DNA from: Rhabditoides inermis
Lineage: Eukaryota; Nematoda; Chromadorea; Rhabditida; Rhabditidae
DNA length: 64,000 bases
Assembly: GCA_963966185.1 (NCBI GenBank)
Contig: CAWZYM010000393.1
Coordinates: 61,747 to 125,746 of the forward strand
Reading direction: 5' to 3'
Position 1 is the stretch's first letter. Every line of letters begins with the position of its first letter. Of this stretch, positions 32,101 through 43,460 are shown one piece after another. The notes under the pieces are model-generated. The model saw nothing but the letters and a program-made list of their open reading frames with translations, searched no databases and was not told the DNA's origin. The translations under genes and the position numbers were made by a program.

Positions 32101-35100
32101 GAGGAGGAGGAGCTGTTGCTCAACGAGCTTCGCCAGTCGGTGGCGACCCGCGGATCCACCGAGTTCAAGGTTCGCTGTGCGCGTTGAGGAGCCTGGAATA
32201 ATGTTGTTTGCAGGATCTGCTTGCCGCTCACGACCGCATTCTCGTCAAGCTGTTTGCCGCCGCGACGCAGGCCAACATGGAAACGAGGGCGTCTGAGCTG
32301 GCGCACCTGGCAGTGCGGGCGAACACTGTGCAGATGATGTGCAACTACGCGACGAAGAAGCGCCGTCAACAGCTGTCTGAGAAGGTGGCGTCGATCGGAC
32401 AGCAGCTCGACTTCTCTTCCTCCAATACCGCTGCCTCCGCTTCCTCCTCCGCCACTGAGTTGGCTGCTGCGCCTCGCAAGGTGCAATAGTAGATGTTTAT
32501 GTTGGTATATTTTAATTTTACTATTCTAGGTGATGTTGCGAAAGAGTGTGGTGGGTGCCGGCCGCCAGGTGTCTGTTCCTGATGAGCCCATCGACATGAA
32601 TGCCAGGTTGGCAGTTGTATTGAAGCTGGTAGTTGATTTCGTCGTTGTAGCACTGCTAGTCTGGACGTGAGTCTGATGGAGTCCGAGTCTTCCCAGCCTG
32701 TTCGCTCTAACAACCCTTTCAAGGTAATCATTCAAACTACTGTTCAAGTTTTTGCGGCTTTATCGGACACTTTTGGATATATTGCATGTCTGTGCGGTAT
32801 GTATACAATGTATAAAATAATTGGATTGAGTGATTGAATTAAATTTCATACATGATTGTAGCGTTCTGCTGACACGTCTCGCATGGACACGTCTTCGGTG
32901 TCGGTGTTCGATCAGCTGGATGCGTCGTTTGACTCGCAGAGGAAGAGGATGAAGGAGAACGAGGAGGTGCGAGTATCCCTTTCATCCCACATAGCTCCTC
33001 AATTGCAGCCGTCGCGCACGCCTCGCCAGTCCAAGCTATCGTTCCTCACCTCTGACAAGTGAGTATTTACCCTATCATCTCACCTTCCCCTTACCTGCTT
33101 ACCTCTATCCAGGTCCGCCACTCCATTCGATTTGTGGCTGGGAGAGAACGAGATAAAGATGCGGAAGGAGTTCTCGGGCAACGAGGAGGACTTTTCCAAG
33201 TTCTGCACCAATTCGTTCCGCCAGCTCTCCAAGACCGAGAAGCAGGTGAGACCATCATTTCGTATTTCCACGGCTGCTTGTTTTCTGTTGCTGTATGCTC
33301 GCTTATTATTTCTTCTCCGCACGCATCGCGCGGTCGGGTTGAAATAATCCTCCGCCAGTACCCTTGAGCAAGGCGCGGTAGTAGCTCGAGAAATGGATCG
33401 AATCCATATCGGTGCGCAGAACTGTTGGTCCCCCGGCCTCGGTTCTGACGCCCGCATCACGGAGATTGAAGCCGCTCTGGAGGAACTCAAGACCACCCTC
33501 GATGTCGTGGCGGTGTGCGAAGTGAAGAAAGGAGGCTCCGGCCATCTGCTCCTCAACCGCTCCCGCTACGACTTCTACTACGTGCCATCGACCTACTGGG
33601 GAGGCTTCCTGGTGTCCCCACGCCTGGTTCCCCTCGTCAGTCAGTTCGTGGCCGTGTCAGAGCGAATCTGCTACATCGACATTGACCTGGACAAGTACAC
33701 CCTGCGCCTCATCTCCGCATACCTGCCACACTCTGGCTACACGGACAAGGAGTACGAGGACACCCTGGAGACTGTACGTGAGTGCTATGCCCCTTCCCGG
33801 AGGAGTGCTGGCCGGCATCACCGCCGCATCCGTACAGTACTCCTGGGCGACTTCAATGCCAAGCTGGGGCAGCGCTGCCATCCTGATGAGCGGTGCTGCG
33901 GCCAGTACGGCTATGGATCGCGCAACGCCCGCGGAGACACACTCGCGGAATGGATGGAATCGGAAGGCTGGCGCGCTGCCAGCACCTTCTTCAAGGCGCG
34001 GATGGTCCGTCGGTGGACGTATGCCTCACCACTCGGCGACCACTCCAAGCTCGACTACATTCTTCTACGATCTCTGCGCGGTGTTGTGAAGTGCAGTGTG
34101 GAACCCCAGTTCAATTTCACATCCGACCACTCTCTCGTGCGGATGACACTGCGAACGGCACTACCACCGCACCGCCCCCATCGCAAGAAGGCAATGAGCC
34201 GAAGGACCGACTGGGCAATGTACCGCCACGGTCTGGAAGCACATTTGCATACCCGCTCGCCCTCAACTCTGCCGACTGTGACTGCTGCCTACGTGGATAT
34301 CTGCGAGCAGTTACGAGACGCGGAGAAGGCGGCCACAACCGAGGAGCCACCACCACGACGACTCTCGCAGGCTACCCTCGACATGTTCAAGCAGCGACGG
34401 CATCTGCTCAATCTGGGCACGCCTACTGCGCATGCTGACATCACCCGGCTGAATCAACAACTGCGCCGGAGCATCAAGGAGGATCTCGCCGCGCACCACC
34501 TGCGGCTCTACAGAAAGGGAATTGCAAACAAGAAGGCCCTGCGAAAGATGGAGACAACTCGACAAGTTATTGGCCGACTGAAGACTGCGGACGGTTCGTC
34601 ATCTACGGCGGATCCCCGGGAGGTGGAGAAGATCATCACTGACTTCTACAACAACCTCTACTCTACTGTTCGTGCCATCGCCCCTGTCGTCTCTGTCAAC
34701 TCGCTACCCGACCCGTTTACACTGGAGGAAGTGAGGAGCGTCCTGATCACCATGAAAAGGAATGTCTCTTCCGGCCCCGATTACGTGTCCACGGAGATGC
34801 TACTTCACTCACCGGACGCGCTGCTCGAGATGATCGTCTTGTTGTTCAACCGCTGTTTGGAGGGAGGAGAAGTGGCGGAGGGAATGGCCGACTCGATCAT
34901 CTCTCTTCTCTTCAAGAAGGGCGACAGTCAGGACATCGGCAACTACCGACCCGTGGCTGTCTCTTCTACGATCCTGAAGCTGCTCGTCAAGTGCATACTC
35001 GCACGAACACAGAAGACCCTGGAAGATCATCAACCACCGGAGCAAGCGGGATTTCGCAAAGGATACTCGTGTGCTGATCAAATCCTTGCCTGCCGAGAGA

Positions 35101-35251
35101 TGATCTACCGTGCGCACCGCTACAACCTACAACTGTACGTTATATTTTCTTTAAAAAGTACTTGCGTAAACAAATGAACTTTGTCTTGTCCCAATGCAGC
35201 AAAAGCACATGCATAAAGCGTTTACAAATACTAACACAAACCTGCGCCTCT

Positions 35252-35296
<45 letters not shown>

Positions 35297-35642
35297 CTCT
35301 CTCTCCTCTCTCTCTCTGTCTTCTCTCTCTAACATGGACGTATGGCGTTATTCATTTGTATTGTTATATTTCATCGGTTAATGTCCACTGTCCGGTTTGC
35401 GCAGGTTTGTGTTAGTATTTGTAAACGCTTTATGCATGTGCTTTTGCTGCATTGGGACAAGACAAAGTTCATTTGTTTACGCAAGTACTTTTTAAAGAAA
35501 ATATATGTCCTTTTGTTAAATTTCATAGAAATTTTGAATATGTGCTGAATTATGACTATTCATATGGATTTTATCAAAAACTACTATCTCTCACTCACTC
35601 TGTTCTCTCCTTCTCGTTGTCCCTTCTCTCTCTTTCACTGTT

Positions 35643-35691
<49 letters not shown>

Positions 35692-37327
35692 ACACTGTTC
35701 TCTCTCTCACTCTTTCACTCTCTCACTTTCTGCCCTTCTCTCTCTCTGTCTCTTTATATTTTCTTCTCTTTTATCAGCGTTGACAAATACTAACACAAAC
35801 TCTCGGCCGTTCTCTCTCTTCTTACTCTCATGTACCACAGATCACACGTTACGTTTCGGATCGCCGTTACGTTTCACAAAAACGTTTTTCCCCACATATT
35901 TTCTCACTACCGTTCGGAGTCGCGCCTACTGCGCTCTTTCTCCTGGTTATAGTTGGCGGACCCAAAACAACGCAAACCCGGCGCGAATTAGTCGCTGGCG
36001 GCGGCGGGGCGAACTACACTCAAAGTGCGAGTTGGAGAACACGGGCAGAAAACGCCGAGAGAGTACGCTTTCGGGAGAGAGTCAGCGTTACCGGACACGA
36101 CTTCCGAGTGGCACTACGACATTCGAAGGCTGACATCTCTATCGGAAAAGGAGCTCGGCAAGGCTGCCCCCTCTCACCGTACATCTTCAACAGCGTTCTC
36201 GCGAAGGTGTACAGGGCATTGGATTTCAAGTACAGCGGCGCCGGCTTCGACATCGACGGAAAGCAGCTGACACACCTCGCCTACGCAGATGACGTGGCTG
36301 TCTTCGCGAAATCTGCACCGGCGGTCAGAAGAACGACGTGGACGAGATCACCCGCCGCATCCAGAGTGGCTGGGCCGCGTTCCAACGACACAAGCACTTC
36401 TTGACACTACGACGAGCTCCGATGCGACTCCGCAGGAAGGTCTTTCGCGCCGGAGTACTTCCCTGTTTGACGTACGGATGTGAGACATGGAGTCTCCCCC
36501 AAAACGAACTCATGCGACTACGGACTGCGCAGCGGAAGATGGAGCGTCAGATGCTGGGAGTCACCCTACGCGACCGGATCCGGAGCAGCACCATTCGGCA
36601 GATGACTCGTCTACGAGACGTTCTGCAAGAAGTACGACACCGGAAATGGAAGTTCACGGAACGACTCTACAATGCAGACGGCCATCGATGGGCAAAGGCT
36701 ACAGTCAATTGGACCCCCAAGAAGACTGGACGACCTGGACGACCACACAAGGAGTGGGAGGATGACTTCGTAGATGCCTTCGATCTACCGAGGACACATG
36801 CTCGCAAAGAATGGAGACGGACAGTGACCAACGACCGCCGAAAATGGAACGATCTCATTTCCCAGCGCTAACCAAACCATCTCTCATGCGTGCAACATGT
36901 ACATGAATAAGCGATGCTGGATAAATATTTGATTTGATTTGATTTGATTTGTATGCTCGCTGGTCTCAGGGGTGAGATTCTCTCTATGGATGCGGCTTAT
37001 CTACACGCTACACCATTCCCATTTTTCAAAAATTGCCTGCTGCGTTTTGAGGTTTTGCCTAGGCGCCGCTGAATTGCTATTTAGATTTTTTGGACCATTC
37101 GAGCGAGAGAAAAGGCAGGCAAGTGCGCATTTTATATCTGCCGTTTTAGCGACTTGGTATGGAGTTGAGTTGGATTTGGATGGAATAGATATAGAGAACG
37201 TCTGCAGAACTGAATTGTGTGAAGGGAATGGCAGAGTGGCTAATGAGGAGTCGGTGTTGTTTCTCTTCTTTTTGTGTCTGCTTCCGGATGTTTTGAACTG
37301 TGCCCGCTTGGAGCCCGCAGCCATTTC

Positions 37328-37397
<70 letters not shown>

Positions 37398-38921
37398 GTG
37401 TTGTTGTAGGGAGGGGTCTTTTAGTATCCTCTCTCCCCCTCTTCGTTCCACCGTGTTCGGTATTTTATGGCATATTCGTGGTGGTTGAAGTAGGAGTGGC
37501 TGGATGTGAATTGCGCGGCTTGTTCTGGCATGCCCTTGTGGCTGTTCAAAAATGCAGTGTGCTCTGCTCTGCCGGCTGCCATCTTCTCCCATCCCGTCCC
37601 TCTCCCTCTCCCTCTCCCTCCTCCTCCTCTCCTCTCCTTTCTATGATGCAGAGTCGACTCAGGCATGCCATGCAACTTGTTCTTTCTACTGCTCTGCTGT
37701 CACGAGAAGATGAGAAGGCTAGCTGGCTCGTTCATTTGACTTTGACTTGTCCATACGCATCGATCCTTTCATGTTTTTGTTTCTCTCCTCCTCTCTGTCC
37801 GGTCGTTTATACTTTGCTGCATGCGTTGTCCTCTCGTGTCGTCCCCGGATGTCTCTTGTCTCTCTCCAATTGATGGAACTGGGGGAACGGAGTTGGAAGG
37901 GAGAGGACGCTGCAGTTGTCGGCTCGGTGTGCGGTTGTGTTCACTTCTCTCGTTCTCGTCTCCCCTCTCCCTCCTCCACGCTGTTGGGATGAATAGATGG
38001 ATAGAGTGGGAGATAGGAGGGGAGTTCTTGTTTGGGTCCTCTCCCCTCCCCTTGGTTATCCCCTCCTCGTTTCTCCTTGTTCCCCTCTCTTCTGCGGGGC
38101 AATGTGTTTGTGTGCTTGTCTGTTCTGTCCCCTGGGTCGACTCGACTCGCGTGCTCCCTCCTCTCCTCTCTCCCTCACAAGTGGCTGGAAATGTTTCACG
38201 CGGTCACTGCCAGTGTTTCAGCATCCCCCTCTTTTCTCTGTCTCTAAATGGCGCCCAGAGACTAGCTGCTGCTGCCACTCAATTCATTTGGAAGATTGTA
38301 TAGTCCAGATTTCTGTGTTGTTAGTTCTGTAGTCTAGCAATGTGTTGTTCGTGTCGTTGCGATTATTACTCACATCACTCTCCCACGACCTATCGTGTTA
38401 ATTTGATCACCCAACCATACTGGTCAAAAGATAATTACAATGTTGTGGTAGGGGTTGGAGGAGGGGTGATGGAGAGGGGATATTGGCGCGCGGGTGATTG
38501 CCGCCTCTCGCATAGTTTATGCAAATGAGGGTCAGTGAGGTGTGAGTGTCATTCAAGGGTGTAATGTAATGGGATCTATATTCAGTTTATCTAGACGCCT
38601 GTGATGTATTTGTTCAGTCTCCTTGGAAGTTGGAAGTTTTACTCGATTCTTGATCAGTTCTCTTTTTATGTCCTCTTCAACTCTCCTATACATGTCGTGC
38701 CAGTTGGCATTTCCGCTCCTTTTTACGAGCAATGTCGTGACTAACACATATAGAAAGGTGTTATGAATGAGTGGGAATGGGATTGTTTATATAGTCGCCA
38801 CCACATAGGTTGTTCTATCTTCTATCTAGTCTTGCGCGATTCTGTTGTTTATGCTGATTTCAAGTGGTTGATGTGTTGCTTTCAGGAGTGGAAGACTCGC
38901 GCCGAGGCAGCCAGCAAGTGA
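29131..38921 (+). CDS. wdhd1: WDHD1 / Ctf4 / AND-1, replisome hub protein
   Basis: Links the CMG helicase to DNA polymerase alpha at replication forks. There are 24 exons; the first is 29131-29223, then 29266-29385, 29425-29603, 29645-29854, 29909-30050 and so on to 33113-33245, then 38886-38921; 1010 aa with all phases closing. N-terminal WD40 repeats (SSGVDGGVWKWQNK, FLAASTLAGQIVVWRI) are followed by an acidic linker (EPEEEEADNMEDMDDDDED). The SepB/Ctf4 beta-propeller then shows FHDTSISPEILMDN, HIASWDMDSRRWEARLP and VRVLCRGGAWMPVFNGYDD. A helical bundle follows, and the C-terminal HMG-like box holds PFDLWLGENEIKMRKEF and continues across the last intron into EWKTRAEAASK. The 44-nt intron 31176-31219 is needed to align with animal WDHD1. 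The last intron (33246-38885) carries a LINE. Confidence 0.93.
33393..35177 (+). pseudogene. LINE endonuclease-reverse transcriptase, 5' part
   Basis: About 590 codons open from ATG 33393. The residues line up with the RTE-clade APE endonuclease followed by reverse transcriptase palm/fingers. The frame is broken by the hairpin insertion after YNLQLYVI, and the last 11 or so residues belong to the inserted element. The frame has high third-position GC, unlike the intron. Confidence 0.8.
35141..35505. mobile_element. Nested hairpin element with 107-bp inverted arms
   Basis: Left arm 35141-35247 and right arm 35399-35505 are exact reverse complements as far as I can read (107 bp each). They enclose a 151-bp loop with a CT microsatellite. 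The arms start with tatattttctttaaaaagta. It splits the LINE reverse transcriptase, so it arrived later. No ORF; it resembles a foldback/MITE-type element. An 18-bp piece of the arm (acaaatactaacacaaac) recurs near 35787-35804, so the inserted block probably extends further, to about 36010. Confidence 0.75.
36010..36871 (+). pseudogene. LINE reverse transcriptase, 3' part (frameshifted)
   Basis: Continues the LINE after the nested insertion. One frame (about 36020-36320) holds SIGKGARQGCPLSPYIFNSV and LAYADDVAVFAKS. A second frame (36338-36871) holds the thumb and C-terminal region, including CETWSLPQNELMRLRTAQRK and RKEWRRTVTNDRRKW. The frame change lies near 36320-36340. Confidence 0.75.
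36962..38885. other. Rest of the WDHD1 last intron
   Basis: About 1.9 kb of intronic sequence between the LINE and the final 36-nt exon. A (TC)n microsatellite at 37329-37393 opens long spurious frames. CT-rich sequence continues to about 38250. No gene is supported. Confidence 0.5.
37329..37393. repeat. (TC)n microsatellite
   Basis: About 65 nt of TC dinucleotides in the last WDHD1 intron. Similar CT/GA runs of 30-55 nt occur at 19032-19084, 22951-22988, 35646-35684, 55038-55082, 57518-57551 and 58491-58527; all but one are in introns or gene-flanking DNA. Confidence 0.9.
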
Positions 38922-39367
38922 ACACACATTCCCTCTCTTCACTACAACAATCATTCATACTAATGATCCCTATTCCTGTACAATTCATCGTTTTATTCAC
39001 TATTTTGCCTTCTATCACAGGTCGGTCTTCTCGGTTTTACAATTTGGAGGTTCTCGATTTTGTTTGACAATTTGACATGTTGTACGCTATAGTTTGAGAT
39101 AAACACTGGTTGTTGTGTGGTGGTGGTGTTAGTTTGGTATGAGTTCTAGGCTTGGGGTGCTACCAGTGTGTGAGCTCGGATGCCGCACTCTCTCCTGCTG
39201 CCAGAAGACAGGTAATAGATACAGAAGAAGAGGGAATGGAGTGTCGTTGTAGATCGCTTCACAGAATGACCTCTTCTTCACTCCACTAAGCGCCAGGGAT
39301 CCTGTGTGTGCAGCGAGTATTGAAGAGGTATGAAATAGATGGAAATACATAGAGAGAGGGAGAGAGA

Positions 39368-40333
39368 ATGAGTGAATTGCAGCCGGAGGCGCACCAAGTG
39401 AGTGTGGAGCTATGTTCCGAGAAGTATCCTCGTTGTGTTACTCTCACTCCCAACATACAGACAGGTAATTATAATTTTATGCTTTGAATTCCTAACTATC
39501 ATTTGTTCTCTCTTCTTTCGGTGTGATCATTTGAACTGAAGTGCATGCAAGTCGGAATTGTAAATGTTTCAATGAAAGCGAGAGTGATAATCCCCGTATT
39601 TGTCTAATATCACGGTCGAAATATCATCTCTAGTTTTAAGCTGCCGATAAATTTACAACTAAGATATGTTGGTGATAGGTTGATCGTTCTGTCCAAAAAT
39701 GGAAATTTAATTGCTCATAATATTTATTACAATCCTCCCGTGTTACAGCGGGTGCTGCGATGGTGGTGCGAGGTTGTCTGGAAGGAGTGTTGCGTCTACA
39801 GCTCAGAGAACACCCACTCGTACAGAATGACGGGTGAGCAACCACTTATACAATTTGCTATTGGTCATGTGGTTCGTCCTTCAGTGATCTGAAGAGAGTA
39901 CAACTATTATTTACCCAGATGTAGTCTCTCATCCTTCGCGTTACAGATCCGCGATAAAGTGGTCGAAATTTTCAGTTGTTTCCTGGTGACTGGTCTCCCG
40001 TTGTTTCCGGGAGGAAAACCAGTGGAATACGTGTTGTGTGTCTGCTCCTCATCCTTCTGCAATGGAGACAGCCCCCCTCCTATTGTCAATGTCACCCAGT
40101 CACATCCATTCGCACTCGTCCGCACACTGCAGCCTGTAGAGGTATGACTATCTTCGACATCTTGACATTTGCATAATGAACAGGAGTGAGGTGTGTGATG
40201 TTTGCAGGTCTCATCTGGGGACGCGCACCGTTCGCGGCAGCTTCGAGTGAGCGGCGCTGCTCCCCTCCTTCCCCTTCCCCTCCTCCCTCTCCTCCTCCTC
40301 CTCCTCCTCCTCTTCTCTTCCCTGCGCCACTGA
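39368..40333 (+). CDS. ET-module-like extracellular protein with hydrophobic C-terminus
   Basis: Exons 39368-39464, 39749-39833, 39976-40141, 40208-40333 join in phase (157 aa as modelled). The cysteine layout CSEKYPRC, then GC, then GCFLVTG, then LCVCSSSFCNGD matches the nematode ET module, whose end is CxC followed by CN. The final exon adds a short basic stretch and then a run of Leu/Pro (coded by repeated CTC) ending SSLRH, which looks like a GPI-attachment or membrane tail. The 5' end is unsure. The ATG at 39368 lies inside what looks like an acceptor (gtgaattgcag, ending at 39382), and a signal-peptide-like exon (MIPIPVQFIVLFTILPSIT) occurs at 38963. Function unknown. Confidence 0.55.
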
Positions 40334-43044
40334 AGGAATCTCCGCTAGGCATCTCTTTTCCTTTTTCTTATTATTGCGACTTGCGATGCAAGACTGTGTT
40401 TCAGTGATTTAGCCTACTGGTATATTTGCGTAATTGTTGTATGATGCTTTATTCGTTGTGAGAGCGCCGTAGTACATGATAGCAGATTGCCCATTTGTGT
40501 GACACACTCTGGACACGTGACAGCCATGAACTTTCGTCTCGGTATTTGCATGGCACGATGTGAATAAAGACGATGTGTGTAATCTTTGATAGATTCGAGA
40601 AGAACATGGAACATGGCACATGTTTTCGATTGAGGCATCGAGCTAGATGTTTGACTTGAATGGAATAATAAGTGTTGGGTGCAGGGTGAATCAAGAATGC
40701 TGGTCGGATGAGGTCGTTTTTGTGTTCCTTTATCTGCAGATGTGCGCTGGAGATGACAGTTGAGTCAACGCTCTCATGAAAACGTGCAGAGGACTCATGG
40801 AAACAAGTATTATACGTTTTTGCTGCAATCCAGTGGGATGTTATTATGTCATGTGGTTCATAGAGATTGATGCCGGATCATAAATAATCCGTATGAGCAT
40901 TACACATGGAGAAAATTAAATTACATGTCAACAATATGACTTTATGTGATTGATGCGTTGTCGCTTGGAAACTGGCCTATGGCTTGAGAATGATTCAATA
41001 TGAAGATCAGAAGGTACAAACATATTGCATATTACACCGTAGAGCTAAAAAGGCAGTGACTCAAGTCGTAAGCGCGCTCATCGCTTCCTGTTTCACAAGA
41101 GCGCGCATGCAGAAAAAAATGTGAAAAGTCGCCATCTACAATCATCCGCTGCAAATGTCGCATCAGTGTTGCCACCCTCTCTTTCCTCATCCTCCCACAC
41201 CAGAATCCCGTGGATTAAGCAATTAAGCTGTTTATGAGCTGGATGTAAAACGAGAAAAATAGAGCTCTTTGTCAACTCCGCAGCTTATCCGCTGGCTTTT
41301 CGAGAAATGATATTGTGCTGACACATGGGATGGGACCGATTGAAGATCTAAAATAGTTTTTGTCTTGGAGAGATACAAGAATAAGACACACGAATCAGTT
41401 TACACATTTGTTGTGATTACACTACGCGGCGCTCATCATGGATAATGTGCATGAAAATACCTAAATTATGTATAATTTTAATATATATATATACCTATAT
41501 ATAGTATAATCTAGAGTTATCTTATTTTAACTTCTTATACGACTTATTGCATTGTCAAAACCAATGATCCTCTGAAGAAAAAAATTCAATTCTGCAACCC
41601 TGTCGTCTGTAACATAAAAGTGTACGAAATTACATCATCATAGACGCCCATTCCAAATGTCTTTCCTGCACATTTCAAAGTACTTATCACACAATTTACA
41701 ATTCATCCGGCATAATCTTCAATCACATTGCAAACTAGTTGATTTGGCTTCTGCGGGGGATACGAGTCACCCTCGCTTTCTCGTAAGAATAATCCACATT
41801 ATGGAATTCATAATACTATCACCTGATATCTCCTGATATCGAAATGAGTTGGAGGAAATGCATTGAGGCTAATGTAAATCTGAGAAGAAACGGTTGCTAA
41901 TGCCATCCACACCTGTCCAAATGCAAAGAAAACCAATCTAGAGTCTAGAAACTGTTATAGCACACATCACATCACATCATAAAGTTGAGTTTACCGGAAT
42001 GAAAATCACAAAGTGAATTTAAAAAAAAATCGTCTAGAACATAAGCGTTGTAAAACATTTGCAAAACATACGGTGACCGTAACAAACAAATATAATTTTC
42101 GAAATCCTTTTTTGTATTAGAATTAGATAGCATTACTCGAATCGAACCGGCATAGCATTTTCTACTAACTGTGAGCGTTACCACAACACTACAGCGACAT
42201 GTGCTGATGAACTTGTATCAACGATGATGCGCATAGAGCTCAATTCGATAAGCATTTTGGTGCGACGTTTCTCATCTAATCCTTCAGATTTTGGTAAGCG
42301 TGTAGGTAAAGAGGAATCGCCGCTCTTTCGCGTTTTCTTTGTTTGTATCGTGTTTCTATCTGTCAAGCAAAGAGCCAAAGTCAAAGCTAAGCGCCACTGT
42401 GCCTATACGTATCAAATAAAACACTTCAGTATTTTGATCGTTTTTCGTTCGTGTTTCAACTTGGTGATTATAATATTTAAAACAAAAACCTATTTTACAC
42501 GAATTTATTTTCATAAACGGAAGAAACACAAAATATTATTGAAATACGCATATTTTCACATAAATAGAAATTCATTTATTTCAAACACCGTTGAAAGATG
42601 CATGATAATTGTATTCTACTTTCGTCTTTCGTTAAACTATCTTCGAGATGACTAAAGTATGTGGAAAAAACTTTTCTTTATGGTATTATATATAACGTAT
42701 AAGATATGTAGTAATGAACACATTATATATACTCATTTATTGTAAACTGTACTTCCTACATTCTTTACAATATCTATATTTTTGCATTTGATTGGTGGAA
42801 TTATGAACACACAATTAAATATCAACCTGACATTACATCGTTTACTAATTCTCTAATTCCCATTCCTAACCTACTCCGTGAAAGTTCGCTGCTATTGTGG
42901 ATTTAGGATACTCTCTCCTGCACACTCCATAGTCCTATCTCTATTGTGAATAACTCCGGTAAATACCGGAAGCTGGGCTAATGCTAATCAGCGGCTTAGG
43001 AGAAGGAGGAGGAGAAGGAGGAGTAGGAGGAGTCGGCTGTTTCG
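40334..43044. other. AT-rich intergenic region
   Basis: 2.7 kb with no gene I can support. AATAAA at 40563-40568 may serve the ET-like gene. An (AT)n tract lies at about 41478-41505. A 143-codon AT-rich open frame (42224-42655) is noted under findings and rejected. Confidence 0.4.
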
Positions 43045-43052
43045 TATATAAG
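43045..43052 (+). promoter_or_regulatory. TATA box, MIFD gene A
   Basis: TATATAAG, 45 nt before the ATG at 43090. There is no splice acceptor between box and ATG, so the transcript likely begins about 30 nt downstream of the box with a short untranslated leader and no trans-splicing. Confidence 0.7.
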
Positions 43053-43089
43053 GGAAGGGCGCAGACGGAGCAGCCACACCCGATACACC

Positions 43090-43460
43090 ATGATCTTCGA
43101 CGCTGCCTTCGACTACAACCTCCAGAAGACTCCCCTCGCTCCGCAGAAGTCGCAATCCCTCTGCCAACTGCCCAAGATGGCAGCTGAGTATCACAACATC
43201 GGGTCCAACAATTCTCTCGGTGAGTCGCCTCATCTCTTTCCTTCTCTCACACCTTCACCTCCTCCCTTCCAGACTCGCTCTTCTCCTCGCAGTCTCCTGC
43301 AGCTACTCCTGCTCCTGCTCCGTCGGCTCCTGCTCCGTCGGCTGCTCCGCGCGCCCGGGTGCCGCCTCGCATGCTGGATGCCAGCATGAGGCGGAACACA
43401 GTCAACTTCCCCCTCCCTGCCCCCTCCTCTCTCCTCAGACAGTGTCTCCAACTCGCATAG
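43090..43460 (+). CDS. MIFD-family small protein A (unrecognised)
   Basis: Two exons, 43090-43219 and 43273-43460, joined by a 53-nt phase-1 intron (gtgagt...ttccag); 105 aa. The sequence starts MIFDAAFDYNLQKTPLAPQ, exon 1 ends in NNSL and exon 2 begins DSLFSS, followed by an Ala/Pro/Ser-rich low-complexity stretch and an amphipathic end (SSLLRQCLQLA). There is no signal peptide or membrane segment. First of three tandem genes with the same plan. I do not recognise the family; small regulatory or stress-induced proteins are possible but unsupported. Confidence 0.65.

Larger units (their letters stand above)
33304..36949 (+). mobile_element. RTE-like LINE inserted in the last WDHD1 intron
   Basis: A non-LTR retrotransposon in the sense direction. 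It is bounded by a 12-bp duplication (tgtatgctcgct at 33292-33303 and 36950-36961) and ends in four or more gattt units, a simple tail typical of RTE-type elements. One ORF from 33393 gives an APE endonuclease (DFNAKLGQR, HSKLDYILLRS, TSDHSLVRM) and then reverse transcriptase (SLLFKKGDSQDIGNYRPVAV, EQAGFRKGYSCADQI). From about 35141 it is interrupted by a second insertion. RT resumes near 36020 with ARQGCPLSPYIFN and AYADD, then a frameshift, then the C-terminus (RKMERQMLGVTLRDRIR) to a stop at 36869-36871. RT box A is missing across the interruption, so this copy is inactive. Confidence 0.85.

Noticed and set aside
37274..37873. 199-codon open frame in the WDHD1 intron
   Set aside because: Opened by a 65-nt TC microsatellite coding Ser-Leu repeats; no conserved sequence around it.
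38553..38747. 64-codon hydrophilic minus-strand frame (MLVTTLLVKRSGNANW...)
   Set aside because: Looks protein-like but has no splice context, no recognised family and lies inside the WDHD1 intron; not enough to call.
39948..39975. Alternative upstream acceptor for ET-like exon 3
   Set aside because: Would require a weak donor at 39823; the gtgagc donor at 39834 with acceptor ttttcag at 39975 keeps the cysteine pattern and uses better sites.
42224..42655. 143-codon open frame as a gene
   Set aside because: AT-rich codons throughout, no domain, and composition unlike any confirmed gene in the window; kept only as a low-interest finding.
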